Below, piece by piece: positions 31,861 through 43,422 of a DNA stretch of 64,000 nt (position 1 is its first letter; each line of letters begins with the position of its first letter). Location: positions 110,039,501 through 110,103,500 of the forward strand of contig CM059585.1 in NCBI GenBank assembly GCA_030407085.1. Direction: 5' to 3'. The position numbers were made by a program, and so were the translations under genes. The DNA comes from Trichopria drosophilae. Its lineage: Eukaryota; Arthropoda; Insecta; Hymenoptera; Diapriidae. The notes beneath the pieces were generated by a model, which saw only the letters and a program-made list of their open reading frames with translations, ran no database searches and was not told the origin of the DNA.

Positions 31861-32943
31861 GAATCGGTCCATGCAAAAAGGGCACTAAGTCCATTTTTGG
31901 GTAAATTGAGATAATGATAAATTCTTACTTTTTAGGCTCCGGTCTATCATTTGGCACTTATTTAAATTATTAATCTTCATTTCCTGATGTCCGATTTATG
32001 CAAAAAGGGCCCTAAGTCCAGGACTTAGATCCCTTTTTGCATAAATTGGAAGTGACATTTTTTATATCGCGTATTATTCACACTGAGAAAGAAATGTAGT
32101 AAAAGATAGTATTTAATACTAGGTACTTATTGCGGTAAAATATGTGCCAATAAATATATCTCGTATATTTTACCACTATACATTATCAAGATATATTGTA
32201 GGATACACGTTGTAATTGTATACTATAAGAAATATATAAATATATAATCTAATACTATTACATAATAGTTGCAACTACACTGGCGAACAACTAATACAGT
32301 ACCAGTTTTGTATACTATCCATATTGGTAAATATAGTTAATATGTTAACATATTCGAAAATCATGTTACCACAATGTTTAGTATTGAAATATTAAATATG
32401 AATAATTCCAACTTATTCGTATTAAGAGAGATTTGTTTACTGATTATTACACACATACTTACTGTATTTACAAATAACAATAATCTTTCGGAACTATTGT
32501 AATTTAACGTCGGTCTCTTACTGTTTTTGCGTATTTCATATTATATCTTGGGTTTCTACAATTCCCTGATATAATGGCCTACTGTTACTGATGAAAAAGA
32601 TAATGAATTTAGTTCTTAATACACCGCAAAATGTAATTATACATTATATTATACTTTTGCAAATAAATTAGTTAGCTGCGTTATAAAATTACTACTTTTT
32701 TTTCATCTTACTCGTGATTCATGCAAAAAGGGACCTAAGTCCACTGATATTTTTTATAATTATTAAAAATCCTCTTTAACTTTAAGCATAGAACGATATT
32801 TGTACCATTGTAAGTGCATAAAAGCAACATTTCTATTAAATAATATTTTTATTTTTCATTCTGCAAGAAAAGTAAATCAGTTTTTTGCGTTTTCCCAACA
32901 ATTATCTATATGGACTTAGTGCCCTTTTTGCATGGACCGATTC
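31861..32943. mobile_element. Non-autonomous inverted-repeat element with repeated TGCAAAAAGGG motifs
   Basis: Terminal inverted repeats of ~34 bp (GAATCGGTCCATGCAAAAAG...) lie at 31,861-31,894 and 32,910-32,943, with AAAT flanking both ends as a possible 4-bp duplication. The core motif TGCAAAAAGGG...CTAAGTCC recurs inside at 31,994, inverted at 32,024-32,042, and at 32,723. There is no coding sequence. Confidence 0.8.
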
Positions 32944-33833
32944 AAATAATTATTAATAAATATAACGTCTAGAAATTATGAATAAATATTCTCAAAGGTG
33001 CACTCAAATTGGATCTGTTTATAAAAATTTTTTTTTAACGAATTCGAATTGTAACCGTAATTTCAAATTCGTCAGAATCTGTGCGGTAACTACTACTTAC
33101 CAAATTTCTGTCGCGTTGACTTAAAATTTCTTTGCGTGTGGGACATTCTTATAAAATAGGATTTCCTTCTGATAATTTATCACCAATTTAGTTTGAAAAT
33201 TTATGTTTAAATCAAACTGATTGAAGCAAATGAACACCATTGAATCAGATTTGAACTTTTTACTTCCATATGTAAAAAGTCGAGTCGACGGTGAATTTCT
33301 TATTATTTTATTTTACATTTTTGAAAGTCATAAATTCAACCGATGGGTTTGTGACAAATTCTTTCAAGATTCTGGATGCAATATTTATCAAAATATACTG
33401 TTATATATTAATTTAAGTCTAGAACTGCAATTCTGGTCTTAGTACACACCCAATTCATTTATATCAGTTACAAAGATATAAACATACATTTTTACAATTA
33501 ATGGGATTTATTTCTGATAATTTACCATAAATTTAGTTTGAAAATGTATGTTTAAATACAAACTGATTGCAAATTATCACTATTTATTAAGTTTAAAAAG
33601 TTTCATAACCTGAAAAGTCACAAACTGTTTTTCGCGGCTTAATATGAGATGCGTGTCCATCTCAAATTATCTGTCTCAAGCAGTGGAACACAAAGCGAAT
33701 CTTCGTTTTGTAAGACGAAATTACTGTTTTACAGTGAGACACTGCATGAAGTAGTGGGTGAATATACAATTGTTGGGTAACTTTCAGGGATATTTTGTTT
33801 ACTATTGTTTTTAAATTCAACTTATCGTTCAGG
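32944..33833. other. AT-rich spacer with one diverged direct repeat
   Basis: A ~55-bp block around tttagtttgaaaat-tatgttta occurs at about 33,170 and again at about 33,518. A 73-aa ORF at 33,221-33,442 has no recognisable features and is not called. Confidence 0.6.
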
Positions 33834-34680
33834 ATTTACGGTTTTCATGTATCTTGGGTCTCGATTTTTTACACCGATTAGGGGTTATCGTAGAATTTGA
33901 GGCATTCACATGGTACTTTAAAGGGAACCCGTCGCGAAAATTCGAGTTCGAATGGGATTCGAAGCCCCTGTTACCTAGCGATCATCTTTGCGAACTCCAA
34001 TTGTTACAACCCACCGAACGGAAATCACTCGAAGCTTTGCTAAAAGAAGAGGTCTCCGCAGTGACTTCGACCCCCGGTATAACCCATCTCACGGAACACG
34101 TGATAGATGTGCAGGGACATCCTGCAATCCGAACAAGGGCGTACCAGGTTTCGCATAGCGTGGAGAAGCACATCTTCGCGGAAGTGGACAAAATGCTGGA
34201 CGCCGGTATAATAGAACCCTCCCATAGTGAATGGTCATCTCCTGTCGTGATGGTTAAAAAACCAAACGGGAGCTATCGGTTTTGCCTGGACTTACGACGT
34301 GTCAACGAGGTCTCTAAAAAGGACGCATACCCGCTGCCACTCATGAACAGTATCCTCGATAAGTTACGTTACGCTATATCTCGACGCTCGATTTGAGCCA
34401 AGCTTATTTTCAAGTACCACTTGAAAAACGGTCACTCGAGGTCACGGCATTTATGGTACCGGGAAAAGGCTTATATCATTTCGTACGTATGCCTGTGGGC
34501 TCACGGGGGCGCCCGCTACCTTCCAGCGATTGGTTGATTAAATAATCGGCCCCGAATTAGCCCCGTACGCATTCGCTTATCTAGATGATATTATCGTGGT
34601 TACGGAAACAGTTGAGGAACACTTTAGCTGGCTACTATAGATATCGCATACTCCTACATCTCGTTTTCACTCTTCATAGG
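33834..34680 (+). pseudogene. Gypsy-type protease end and reverse transcriptase, decayed
   Basis: The ORF 33,854-34,396 starts inside the protease C-terminus (MGLDFLHRLGVIVEFE) and runs into the reverse transcriptase N-terminal half (VMVKKPNGSYRFCLDLRRVN, KKDAYPLPLMNSILDKL). After a frame change near 34,375 the next RT blocks are still legible (DLSQAYFQVPLEK, VPGKGLYHFVRMPVG). A further frame change is followed by PYAFAYLDDIIVV, containing the YLDD active site (34,565-34,600). Homology ends near 34,680. RNase H and integrase are absent. It is a different gypsy lineage from the full-length element. Confidence 0.85.
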
Positions 34681-34699
34681 CTATCGTTAAAGAAAGGTT

Positions 34700-35650
34700 G
34701 TGGCTCACGTTACGGGAATGTCGAAGCGCCATTCAAACCCGTTCACCACACCGAACCAAGGATCGGAAGATTCACGCCACAGGAAAATTCACCGTCCCAT
34801 CCGACAGAGAGAGGCAGCGATCACGCCGAACAGGATGACGACGACGTTATCGTCGTAGAAGACGACAGGGCAGCGGAAGACGAAAATCCAGCGGAAGAAG
34901 ACCCTTAGGCGGATCCGGAGGCTTACATCCGAGCCCCGCTGGAACCGTATTGGGACGTGTTCCAGACCTGGCACGAAGAGCATCCCGGCTTAGTCTTCGC
35001 TCTCATGGCGTGGTATCGCCGAGGGCGGGAAGAGATGCGACGTCGACATTGCTGGGGCTGGACTCCGGGATGTCTCGAAAAAGTCCCGAGGTACGCCGCT
35101 CCAGATGTCGGAGCGGGCAATATTTTTATCCGGGAATTCCCGGCGCCTCGACATGCCGACTCCCAAACTCCTCCGTGGAGGCCGGAGCGACCATCCATGG
35201 CTGACGCCACTGCACAGGACTGGACCACTCCCTCGACCTGCAGCGGATCAATAAGTGAAAAGAGGGACCGGCCACCATCTAAGGAAACATCCAACCCCGC
35301 CCGCCCGGGGACACCAGCTTCAAACGATCCACAGCCCGGTCCCTTGTGTTTCGGAGCAGACGAAGCCTACACCGGATACTATAGATTTCCGGGATATTCC
35401 GAGCCGGTGCAGGTGTTGCCGAGTTTCCTCGGATGCTGGAATTGTGGGTCTAATGGGCACCCCTTTTACCAATGCCGCGGACCGAAATGAGTGGTATGTC
35501 GTCGGTGCGGATTGCGGAACGTCACCGTAGCCTTATGTCCTCGCTGTGGAGAAGAATGGCGTCGAGCGGGACCCTATATCCGGCCCTTGGGGCGTAATGT
35601 ACCCCGATTAACCGTCCTACCCAGGACCGCCTTTCCTTCGCGACGAGAAG
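34700..35650 (+). pseudogene. Gag-like remnant with CCHC zinc knuckle
   Basis: The open segment 34,957-35,490 encodes a Trp/Arg-rich region (VFALMAWYRRGREEMRRRH), a Pro/Ser-rich linker and a retroviral-type zinc knuckle CWNCGSNGHPFYQC, then stops. Just downstream, in another frame, CRRCGLRNVTVALCPRCG forms a second Cys-rich motif. This is the C-terminal part of a gypsy-type Gag. It lies downstream of the RT remnant in the same orientation, the reverse of the normal gag-pol order, so the two come from different copies or from a rearranged one. Confidence 0.7.
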
Positions 35651-36952
35651 AAGGACGTATCGAGTAATACGGAGGATCCCGAATTAGCCGCTAAAGGACG
35701 AGGAAGAGGGCGGGGGAAGGATCGACGCTCAGAGTGAGTTCGAAGACTTTTGTTTCTTAGTGAGTTTGTTTTTTTAATTAGTGCGGTTAATGTGCGCCAA
35801 GTCGTGTAATAAGTCAAGTGAACTATCGAGGAAGGACTCTAAATTATGGACCTTGAGGATTCATTTTTGTGTTACGCGGCGAGCCAAGCGTTCAATATTA
35901 TAAAACAATTTTATATTTTTTTTTCTGACGGATCTACGGCTCACGATTGTTCTCGGAGCAAGGTACACCATTTTCTTTTATCCTATAATCCTTCATTATT
36001 GGAATGAATTGCGCGTGGCTATCGTCCGTTATTTTCTTTTTTCTTTTTTTTTTGTTTTTTTTTGTTATCGCCCCCGGGGTCTGTTCATGGTCAAATAAAT
36101 CAGAGATTATTCCGAAAGAGAGGGAATGCGATTCCTGCCTCATTTCTCACCCTATACTCGCCTAAGTTAAATATCAGAACCGTTTTGTGGTGAAAAAAAA
36201 ACAAACAAAAAAACTCACTGCACCAAGGCTATCGTTTCATCAAGGTCAAGAGAGTGGGCTCTACATCGTAATAAGGCGTCGTATGGTGAGTACCAGTAAC
36301 TATTTCCCGATATCCCCTTTTACATTATTTACCTTGGCGATAGCCAAGAGTTACGAAATTCGGTACAGTTGTGAGAAGCTATTATTTACATATCGATGTA
36401 ATCCGGAAAGGTGTGAAATGAGCGAGGAACGGTCTCCCCGGCTATGGTTCAGGGGGGATGGAATGTAACGTGCCATCACGTTACAGCTGCTGAAATGATA
36501 AAGAATCAATCCGTGAGACTGCAGCGGTGACAATAATAGGGGGGAATGTCTGTTAAGACGCCAATTTTTTAAGGCACCGTACTGATTCCACGCAAGGGGC
36601 TACCGTTCCAAATTCATTAAGTTTGGATCGCCGGAAGGCTTATCCAGGGGGAGGGGGCTATGGTGATTCCTGAAAGGGGGGACTACTACGATGGCGCTGA
36701 TTTTTTATACCGTAGCATTGCATTCTGGATTTCGAGGATTTTGAATTTTGATGATTTTGCGATTTTGTGAGAGAATTCGGAAGCAGGGAAAATGGTGTAA
36801 TGATCGCGGGCGAATTTACCGCAGAATGAGACAGTTTGTCTAGCCGAGAGGCAGGCACTATCTGGGGAATAATGATGTTTTTCTTTACGGGGGGGGGGGG
36901 GGGAGACTGCTCTTAAGAAGCGCCGAAAATTTCAGTGACATCATTGCGTATG
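35651..36952. other. Non-coding stretch with a possible LTR start
   Basis: No gene is supported. A purine tract aataggggggaa (36,533-36,545) is followed by TGTCTGTTAAGACGCCAA, which resembles a polypurine tract abutting an LTR beginning with TG. No partner LTR was found, so this is tentative. A G-run lies at 36,889-36,903. Confidence 0.35.
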
Positions 36953-37056
36953 TTTGCGATTTAGTCGTCTTTTGGTTGCGGTGCAGCCGCCATTTGTTGC
37001 GATTTAGTCGCCATGTCATTTTTGCGATTCAGTCGCCATATTTGCGATTTAGTCGC
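36953..37056. repeat. Four dispersed copies of GCGATTTAGTCGCC
   Basis: Near-identical 14-15-bp motifs occur at 36,954, 36,998, 37,023 and 37,042 with 19-44-bp spacing. Each is partly self-complementary (GCGA...TCGC). Confidence 0.75.
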
Positions 37057-37684
37057 CTTTAGTTAGTAGTATTAAGAATTTGCTATACCGCTAGTTAATA
37101 AGTTAGATTAAGTGCGGGCCCTTAGATTAAGTTAGAATTAAGTAAGTATGAATATGTTAGGGAAGTGCGGGGGGGGGGAATGGGACTTCTATCCTATTTA
37201 TTGTTTTATTGTCAACAAGTTTTCATTAGAATAATTATATTATCAATTAGAAAAAGAAAGAGAAATATTGAACTGAAAAGGTTATCTGAAATTATTGGCT
37301 CAAAATAATATTTACTCTGGTTCTCGAAATATGCTTTATTCTGAAATGGTTTGTTCGGGCTGGATTAACGCGTATGTTATGATAAACAAGGTCGGCTACG
37401 GTAAGTTTGTAAACACAGCGCAACAATGGGTGTTTACGAAGTTAGTGCTTCTGGAAGGTGAGAGAAGGATCGAGAAGGCGTTCGAGAGACGAGAAAAGTA
37501 GGGGAAGTAGTCGTCCGCCCGAGTCGCAGGAGTCACGTGACTTATGGGAACCAATTAGCGACCGCCGCTCCTGAACCGTGGAGAAGGGGACACTGTGAGT
37601 CTGGGAAAGCGACGCGACGCCCTCATGGGCAACTTCTCGCGGAACTTATAGTTAAGTTTAACGCATATATTTCTAAATATACTA
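37057..37684. other. Non-coding stretch upstream of a LINE relic
   Basis: I see no gene. A short ORF at 37,295-37,501 has no recognisable domain. The segment 37,500-37,680 is GC-richer and could be a fragment of the LINE 5' region. Confidence 0.4.
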
Positions 37685-37739
37685 GTGCTCCAACACACAA
37701 GCACGAACAAACTCTGGTCCTGCCTGCGAAAATTAGGAC

Positions 37740-39415
37740 TTGCTAATCGGCCATCACAGTCCGCACTTCCTCATTTTTCACCCATTGCATTAAATCGTCA
37801 TTTCGCAAAAATATCGTCATCTCACCCGTCTTGTGACTTAGCGACACTCAACAACATTATCATTCGTCCATTACCTAATTTCCATACAACATTCACCTTT
37901 ACTGATATTAATCATCATGATGTCCTACTTAGTATTAATCTAGTTGTACAATAATCACGTGGACTTAGTCCCGATCATCTTCCTTTAGAGTACCTAAAAT
38001 CCATGTTTACAACCATTGCACCATATTTAACATCCATTTTTAATCTTTCACTCATCTCTGGCTATTTCCCTCCCATTTGGAAATCATCTTACATCATACC
38101 ACTTAAGAAAATCGCTAACCCCTTAAGTCCTTCTGACACCCGTCCAATCACAAATCCTTCCTACCTCTCTATGGTCATTGATTCCCTTGTCACCCAGGAG
38201 ATCACAAAATATTTAGAGATAAATCGTATACTGCATCCCAAACAATGTGGATTCCGCAAATTTCACAGCACCCAAACTGCCCTACTACACCTTATGGATG
38301 ATGTACGTTTGGGTATAGATCATGCAGCAGTTACTATCTTGGTATATTGCTGAGCTTGTGAGATGGTCCCATGATTATGGGCTCACTTTAAATACGCGTA
38401 AAACTCAGGCCATCATCCTAGGTTCACCTCAGAATTTAACCGTTATGAAAAATCTTACCATACCACAAATTATTGTTGGGTGGGATGTAATACCTTATTC
38501 ACATGAAGTAAAAGATCTTGGTGTTATAATAACATCCGACCTAACATGGACTCGCCAATGTTAGTACCATATCATCTAAAGTACATAATGTTCTTCACAG
38601 GCTTAAATTTCGTGGTGCCTTTCTTCCACCGCAGATCAAACTCACGCTCGTCAACGCATTAGTCATCCCACACCTCGATTACGCATCTTTAGTTATAGCC
38701 GATTCAACTGCATATCTTAATACTAAATTACAACGCCTTCAAAACATTGCCTTGAGATATGTATATCACCTGCGCCGGGATGAAAGACTTGCGCCGTATC
38801 TTCAAAAAGCCAACAAAAGGCTACCCATAACATCTAGGCGACAGTACTTTCTCGGTAGCCTCACTCATCAAATCATCTATACCTCCCAACCTTCCTACCT
38901 TGTTGACAGATTCATTCCTCTAGACCATTCCATTCGCCGATCTTCTCGCTTACAATCATCTCAATATCAACTACCAATACCTCGTAACATCTTTGCTCAC
39001 TCTTTCTGGATCACATACAGTTTTGGAACTCCCTGCCACGCCGTCTTCACACATTTACATCTCTCGCAACATTTCGTACTAACTTAATAACACATCTTCT
39101 CAGGGCTGATCAACCGTAAGTTTGTTACGTTTTTTATTTTAATGTTTTAACTATGCGAGCGTCTTCTAATCGAATTTACTAATTACGTGTAGCTCAAGTG
39201 AAATTTTGTTATTTTTTATGTATAATGTAGTATATATAAAGACGTATAATGCGTTTACCGCCTTATAGCAGAGATTTTATAGTTTTAAGTTGTATTATGT
39301 ATCGTTATAACCTGATCGAAACATTGTAACGGCAGGATATTGAGTTGATGTGTCCACGGCTCGTAGTGGCCAGGACACTAATCGTTAAGTCTTCAATCAA
39401 TCAATCAATCTCTCT
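37740..39415 (+). pseudogene. Non-LTR retrotransposon (LINE) with internally deleted reverse transcriptase
   Basis: Reverse transcriptase N-terminal motifs are present: PDHLPLEYLKSMFTTIAPYL, FNLSLISGYFPPIWKSSYII, DTRPITNPSYLSMVIDSLV and LHPKQCGFRKFHSTQTALLH. The frame then jumps at about 38,340 directly to TLNTRKTQAIILG and VKDLGVIITSDLTW, which normally follow the catalytic YxDD block, so the core of the polymerase has been deleted. The C-terminal region (to 39,087) includes LRRDERLAPYL. The copy ends with a (TCAA)n tail at 39,393-39,412, a typical LINE 3' end. The clade (CR1/Jockey-like) is judged by eye only. Confidence 0.8.
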
Positions 39416-39960
39416 CTCAAAAAATAGTATTATTTCCTACTCTATAAAAATCGCAAATTTTAATTCTGGGTCGATATAATAAAATTATTTCCTTCACGAG
39501 TATAACTGCTAGTGTGACAAATTCCACGGCATCCATTTTTATAATTAACACACCACCATATCACAGCCTTTGAAGTCTCCTCACGTAAATAGTACATATA
39601 GCCCCGTTCAGTGTCTAACATGTTTCTCTCCGAGTTCGACTTGCAAAATTTGTATGATGCCATTTTAGTTTCAGAACTACTCACCTGGGCGATTAATAAT
39701 ATACTAGTCTCAAATTTAGAAAATAATAACAAAATTACAATAATGCCTTATAATAATATAAACATTAAACAACCTCGAAGACTAGAAGAGTTGTAAACAA
39801 ATCGTATTCATACATATTCCTGCAATAAGTCCATACATCTTCACTAAAGGAAGTTGTCGGGAAATGATTATTTTCATGACTTTAAAATAGGATGATGGAA
39901 AGGAAAAGGGGGAGGGCGAGGCATTCCAGGTTATTTTTATCTATAGATACTACAAAATGG
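39416..39960. other. Non-coding stretch
   Basis: Short ORFs here (minus strand 39,460-39,732 and others) have no recognisable domain. Nothing further is supported. Confidence 0.4.
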
Positions 39961-39967
39961 AATTTTT

Positions 39968-40095
39968 CAGGCCCTTCAGGGGAACGGTTTTCCAAGGAAC
40001 GATTTTCCAAGGGAACGACTTTCCAGGGAACAATTTTCCAGGGGAACGGTTTTCCAGGGAATGCATTTCCGGGAACAATATTCCGGGGAACATAT
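39968..40095. repeat. Degenerate ~20-bp tandem repeat (ggaacgattttccaggg type)
   Basis: Seven to eight copies of a GGGAACGRTTTTCCA unit, with 18-21-bp period and small variations, lie in a row. Confidence 0.8.
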
Positions 40096-40104
40096 ATATA
40101 TGGT

Positions 40105-40540
40105 CAATCACCAAATGCTGAGCCCCGCATTACGTGGTGAAGGCTAAGTACAATGGGAGGTGTCCCAAGGGCATCGTTTGCAGTACAGCACCCCCTGTAC
40201 CATGCATACATTCGTCACAATAGCTGCCACCTTTAGGTTGGTGGATCCCCATATTTGGTCGCTCACCACAAAGGTCCTTTGCTCCACTTCCCCTCCAGTC
40301 CGAGGGTCAGAGACGGAGCATGAGCCTCCAGCCTCATTCACTCACTCATTCACTAGAAGTCTGGTTTATAGAGATTCCGTCATTCAACTAGAGAGCCCGT
40401 CTATAGCGGTCTACTTTCACACCTTATGCAAACTGCTATCCACTCAGGACCTCCAATATGGTTTTGCTGTGCCCCCTGATCAACGTCAAGGTAAAGGCAA
40501 TCCAACTGAGGGAGATATAATCCCTAAGATTACATTATTA
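40105..40540. repeat. Dispersed repeat shared, inverted, with 52,990-53,110
   Basis: The first ~100 bp (ctgagccccgcattacgtgg, gcatcgtttgcagtacagca, ctgtaccatgcata) match the reverse complement of 52,990-53,105, immediately upstream of the R4-like LINE coding region. It may be that family's 5' UTR or a common insertion. The rest of the stretch shows no recognisable gene. Confidence 0.55.
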
Positions 40541-40726
40541 TCTTAAAAACCACATAAATCAAAGTTACAACGATACACGGTCAAAGGAAAAAATAAAATA
40601 ATGCTATATTTGCACCCATCTCTAAAAAGTAATATTCAAAATCTTCTTCAAAATTTTATTGTTTATTTATTTCTAAAAATAATGTTTAGAATGGTTTATC
40701 ATGTCTATTTATTTTGATTTATGGAC

Positions 40727-42975
40727 ACTTCATCGTCCCCCACTTCATAGCATTCCGTTTCATCGTCCTGACACTTCATCGTCTGGGACATTTCAATGTC
40801 CGGGACACTTCATCGTCCGGGACATTTCAGCGCGCTCCATTCTTTCTTGTGTTATTAGCTTTTCTACGTGCACCAGGTGTTCAGACTCGCCGATTACGGG
40901 GTCTAGGTGGTGCGCTCCGTAGCTTTTGTATGATATTAGCTATTCTACGTGCACTGGGTATTTAGGGTCGACGATCACGTGGTCTAGATGGTGCGCTCCG
41001 TAGCTTTTTATGTTATTAGCTCAAATACGTGCACCAGGTGTTCGGGGTCACCGATTACGGGGTCGAGGTGGTGCGCTTCGTAGCTTTTTATGTTATTAGC
41101 TATTCTACGTGCACTGGGTGTTTAGGGTCGCGATTACGGGGTCTAGGTAGTGCGCTCCGTAGCTTTTTATGTTATTAGCTCAAATACGTGCACCAGGTGT
41201 TCAGAGTCACCGATTACGGGATCTAGGTAGCGCGTTCCGTAGCTTTTTATGTTATTAGCTCAAATACTTTCACCAGGTGTTCAAGGTCGGCGATTACGGT
41301 GTCTAGGAATCGCGCTCCGTAGTTTTTCATCTTTTCAACTAAAAAATATGCACCAGGAGTTTGGGGTCGACGATCAAGTGGTCTAGGTATTTACTTCGAG
41401 TTAACCAACGATGACCTTGAGGTCAAAGTTGAAGGTCATTTTAAGGTCAAATCAATTTTGTTTATTTTTCTTCAAATTTGAACATATTTTGATTTGACCT
41501 TGAAATGACCTTCAAATTTTTTCAAATTTGGCCCAAGGTCAAGGACAAGGTTACCGTTGTTTATTAGATAAAATTGATTTGACCTTGAAATGACCTTCAA
41601 CTTTGACCTCAAGTCATCGTTGGTTAACACCAAGTGGATACCTAGACTACAATATGATCGGCAACCCCAAACACCGGGGGCACGTTTTTTAGTTATAAAA
41701 ATGAAAATCTACAGAACGCGACACCTAGAGCCCGTAATCGACGACCCTAAAAACCTGGTGTTCAGAGTCACCGATTACGGGATCTAGGTAGTGCGCTCCG
41801 TAGCTTTTTATGTTATTAGCTGAAATACGTGCACCAGGTGTTCAGGATCACCGATTACGGGGTCTAGGTGGTGCGCTCTGTAGCTTTTTATGTTATTAGC
41901 TATTCTATATAATTTCCCGGAAAAAAATTTCCCCATAGGGAACGGATCCACCGTTGTCCCTATGTCATGGGGGGGGCTCCGCCCTCCATACCCCCTTCTT
42001 ATACTAACTGAACGTAACTAACCCCCTCAGGGTGTTGTAAGGTTTGCGAACCCACGTGCGACTCGGAGAGCTTGGATCCACCGTTGTCCCTATGTCCTGG
42101 GGGGCTCCGCCCCCCGCCCCCTTTTTTACAATAACCTAACCTCCAACCAATAGATGTGAGTAAACCCACGTAAAAATGCATTCCTCCGGATATACCATGA
42201 AATGGTTAATTGATTGTGTGCACAATTTTTTTTCCAATGGAGGGCAATAAGTAGAGGAGGGTGGCCCAATGCCGACCATGATGGGAGATATAGAGGATGG
42301 GGTAGTAGGTACAACCCGGTTGGGTTTGATCGACTTTCCCCTACTTATTGCACTACAAGCTCCCCGAGTCGCACGTGGCGTCGCAAACCTTACAACACCC
42401 TGAGGGGGGTTGCCCTCATAATTGCGATTCCCTGATGCAGGTATTTGCGCTAATAACATAAAAAGCTACGGAGCGCACTATCTAGATCCCGTAATCGGCG
42501 ACCCCGAACACCTGGTGCTCGTATTTGAGCTAATAACATAAAAAGCTACGTAGCGCACTACCTAGATCCCGTAATCGGCGACTCTGAACACCTGATGCAC
42601 GTATTTGAGCTAATAACATAAAAAGCTACGGATCGCACTACCTAGACCACGTAATCGGCAACTCTATACACCCAGTACACGCAGAATAGCTAATAACATA
42701 AAATTCTACGGATCCCACCACCTAGCCCGTAATCGGCGACCCTGAAGACCTGGTGCACGTAGAATAGCTAATAACATAAGATACTATGAAGTGTCCCCGA
42801 TGACGATGAGCCCCGGACGAACAAGTGTCCCGGACGATGAAATGTCCCAGACGATGAAGTGTCCAAGACGATGATGTGTCCAGACGATGAAGTGTCGTAG
42901 ACGATGAAGTGCCCAGACGATGAAACGAAAGGCTATGAAGTGGGGTACGATGAAATAGAATACGATTAAGTGTAC
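40727..42975. mobile_element. Foldback-type element, ~2.25 kb, with layered inverted repeats
   Basis: The left edge (40,727-40,850) and right edge (42,786-42,975) are inverted arrays of a ~20-bp unit around cacttcatcgtc. Inside them lie about six direct copies of an ~80-bp unit (ccgattacggggtctagg, then ctccgtagctttttatg) at 40,870-41,380, and four inverted copies at 42,445-42,785, with further copies at 41,755-41,905. The centre holds two more palindromic segments (41,395-41,780 and 41,910-42,440). There is no coding sequence. Long inverted repeats made of short tandem units are the hallmark of foldback elements. Confidence 0.75.
41399..41640. repeat. Long palindrome within the foldback element
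   Basis: The arm ttaaccaacgatgaccttga at 41,401 with the ~70 bp after it is matched inverted at about 41,568-41,630. Both arms are rich in tgaccttga / tcaaggtca motifs, and an AT-rich ~100-bp loop separates them. Confidence 0.8.
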
Positions 42976-42999
42976 TGGTACCATTTATTTTTGAACCGT

Positions 43000-43302
43000 T
43001 ACAATTTGCATAGAGTAAACACAGATGTGTTATAAAACGAATTAATTTCATTACTATGACAGCACGATTTTCATTTACGATATCTTGACCAATCTGTGCA
43101 TTCTGCAGGTTTAGGATTAATGTATGGATTATTACAAGTATAAGAAAGGGAGCCCCTACTGGTTCCTTCGGCAGCACGTTTTTCATCAGCACCTATAACA
43201 AATTTTAACTCATGCATTATACTATATGTCTACAGAAATTTGGTTTCAGTATCATTTAAAATTCATAACGTTTTCATAATACATTACATATTAAGAATAT
43301 TA
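43000..43302. other. Non-coding stretch
   Basis: A minus-strand ORF (42,722-43,192) extends from the foldback repeats into this sequence and has no recognised domain. I see nothing else. Confidence 0.4.
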
Positions 43303-43405
43303 CTTCGACCCAGACTACAGATCTGAATGAAGTATTGAATTTGGTAAATTCGAAAAAAGAAATACAAGACAGTTTTTCATCAACGATTGTGACCCTATAT
43401 AACTA
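43303..43405 (+). repeat. Fragment of a Helentron-like 5' end in plus orientation
   Basis: TACTTCGACCCAGACT, followed by gaagtattgaatttggt and gtttttcatcaa, matches the first ~100 bp of the family at the far end of copy 2, but in the opposite orientation. Confidence 0.6.
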
Positions 43406-43422
43406 AAAAATGCAATAAAAAA

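Noticed and set aside
41399..42785. CRISPR-like array of ~80-bp units
   Set aside because: Units are contiguous, have no unique spacers, occur inverted on the other side, and the DNA is eukaryotic.
40714..42975. ORFs with repeated HFIVxDTSSSG-type residues
   Set aside because: They translate the ~20-bp edge array of the foldback element.
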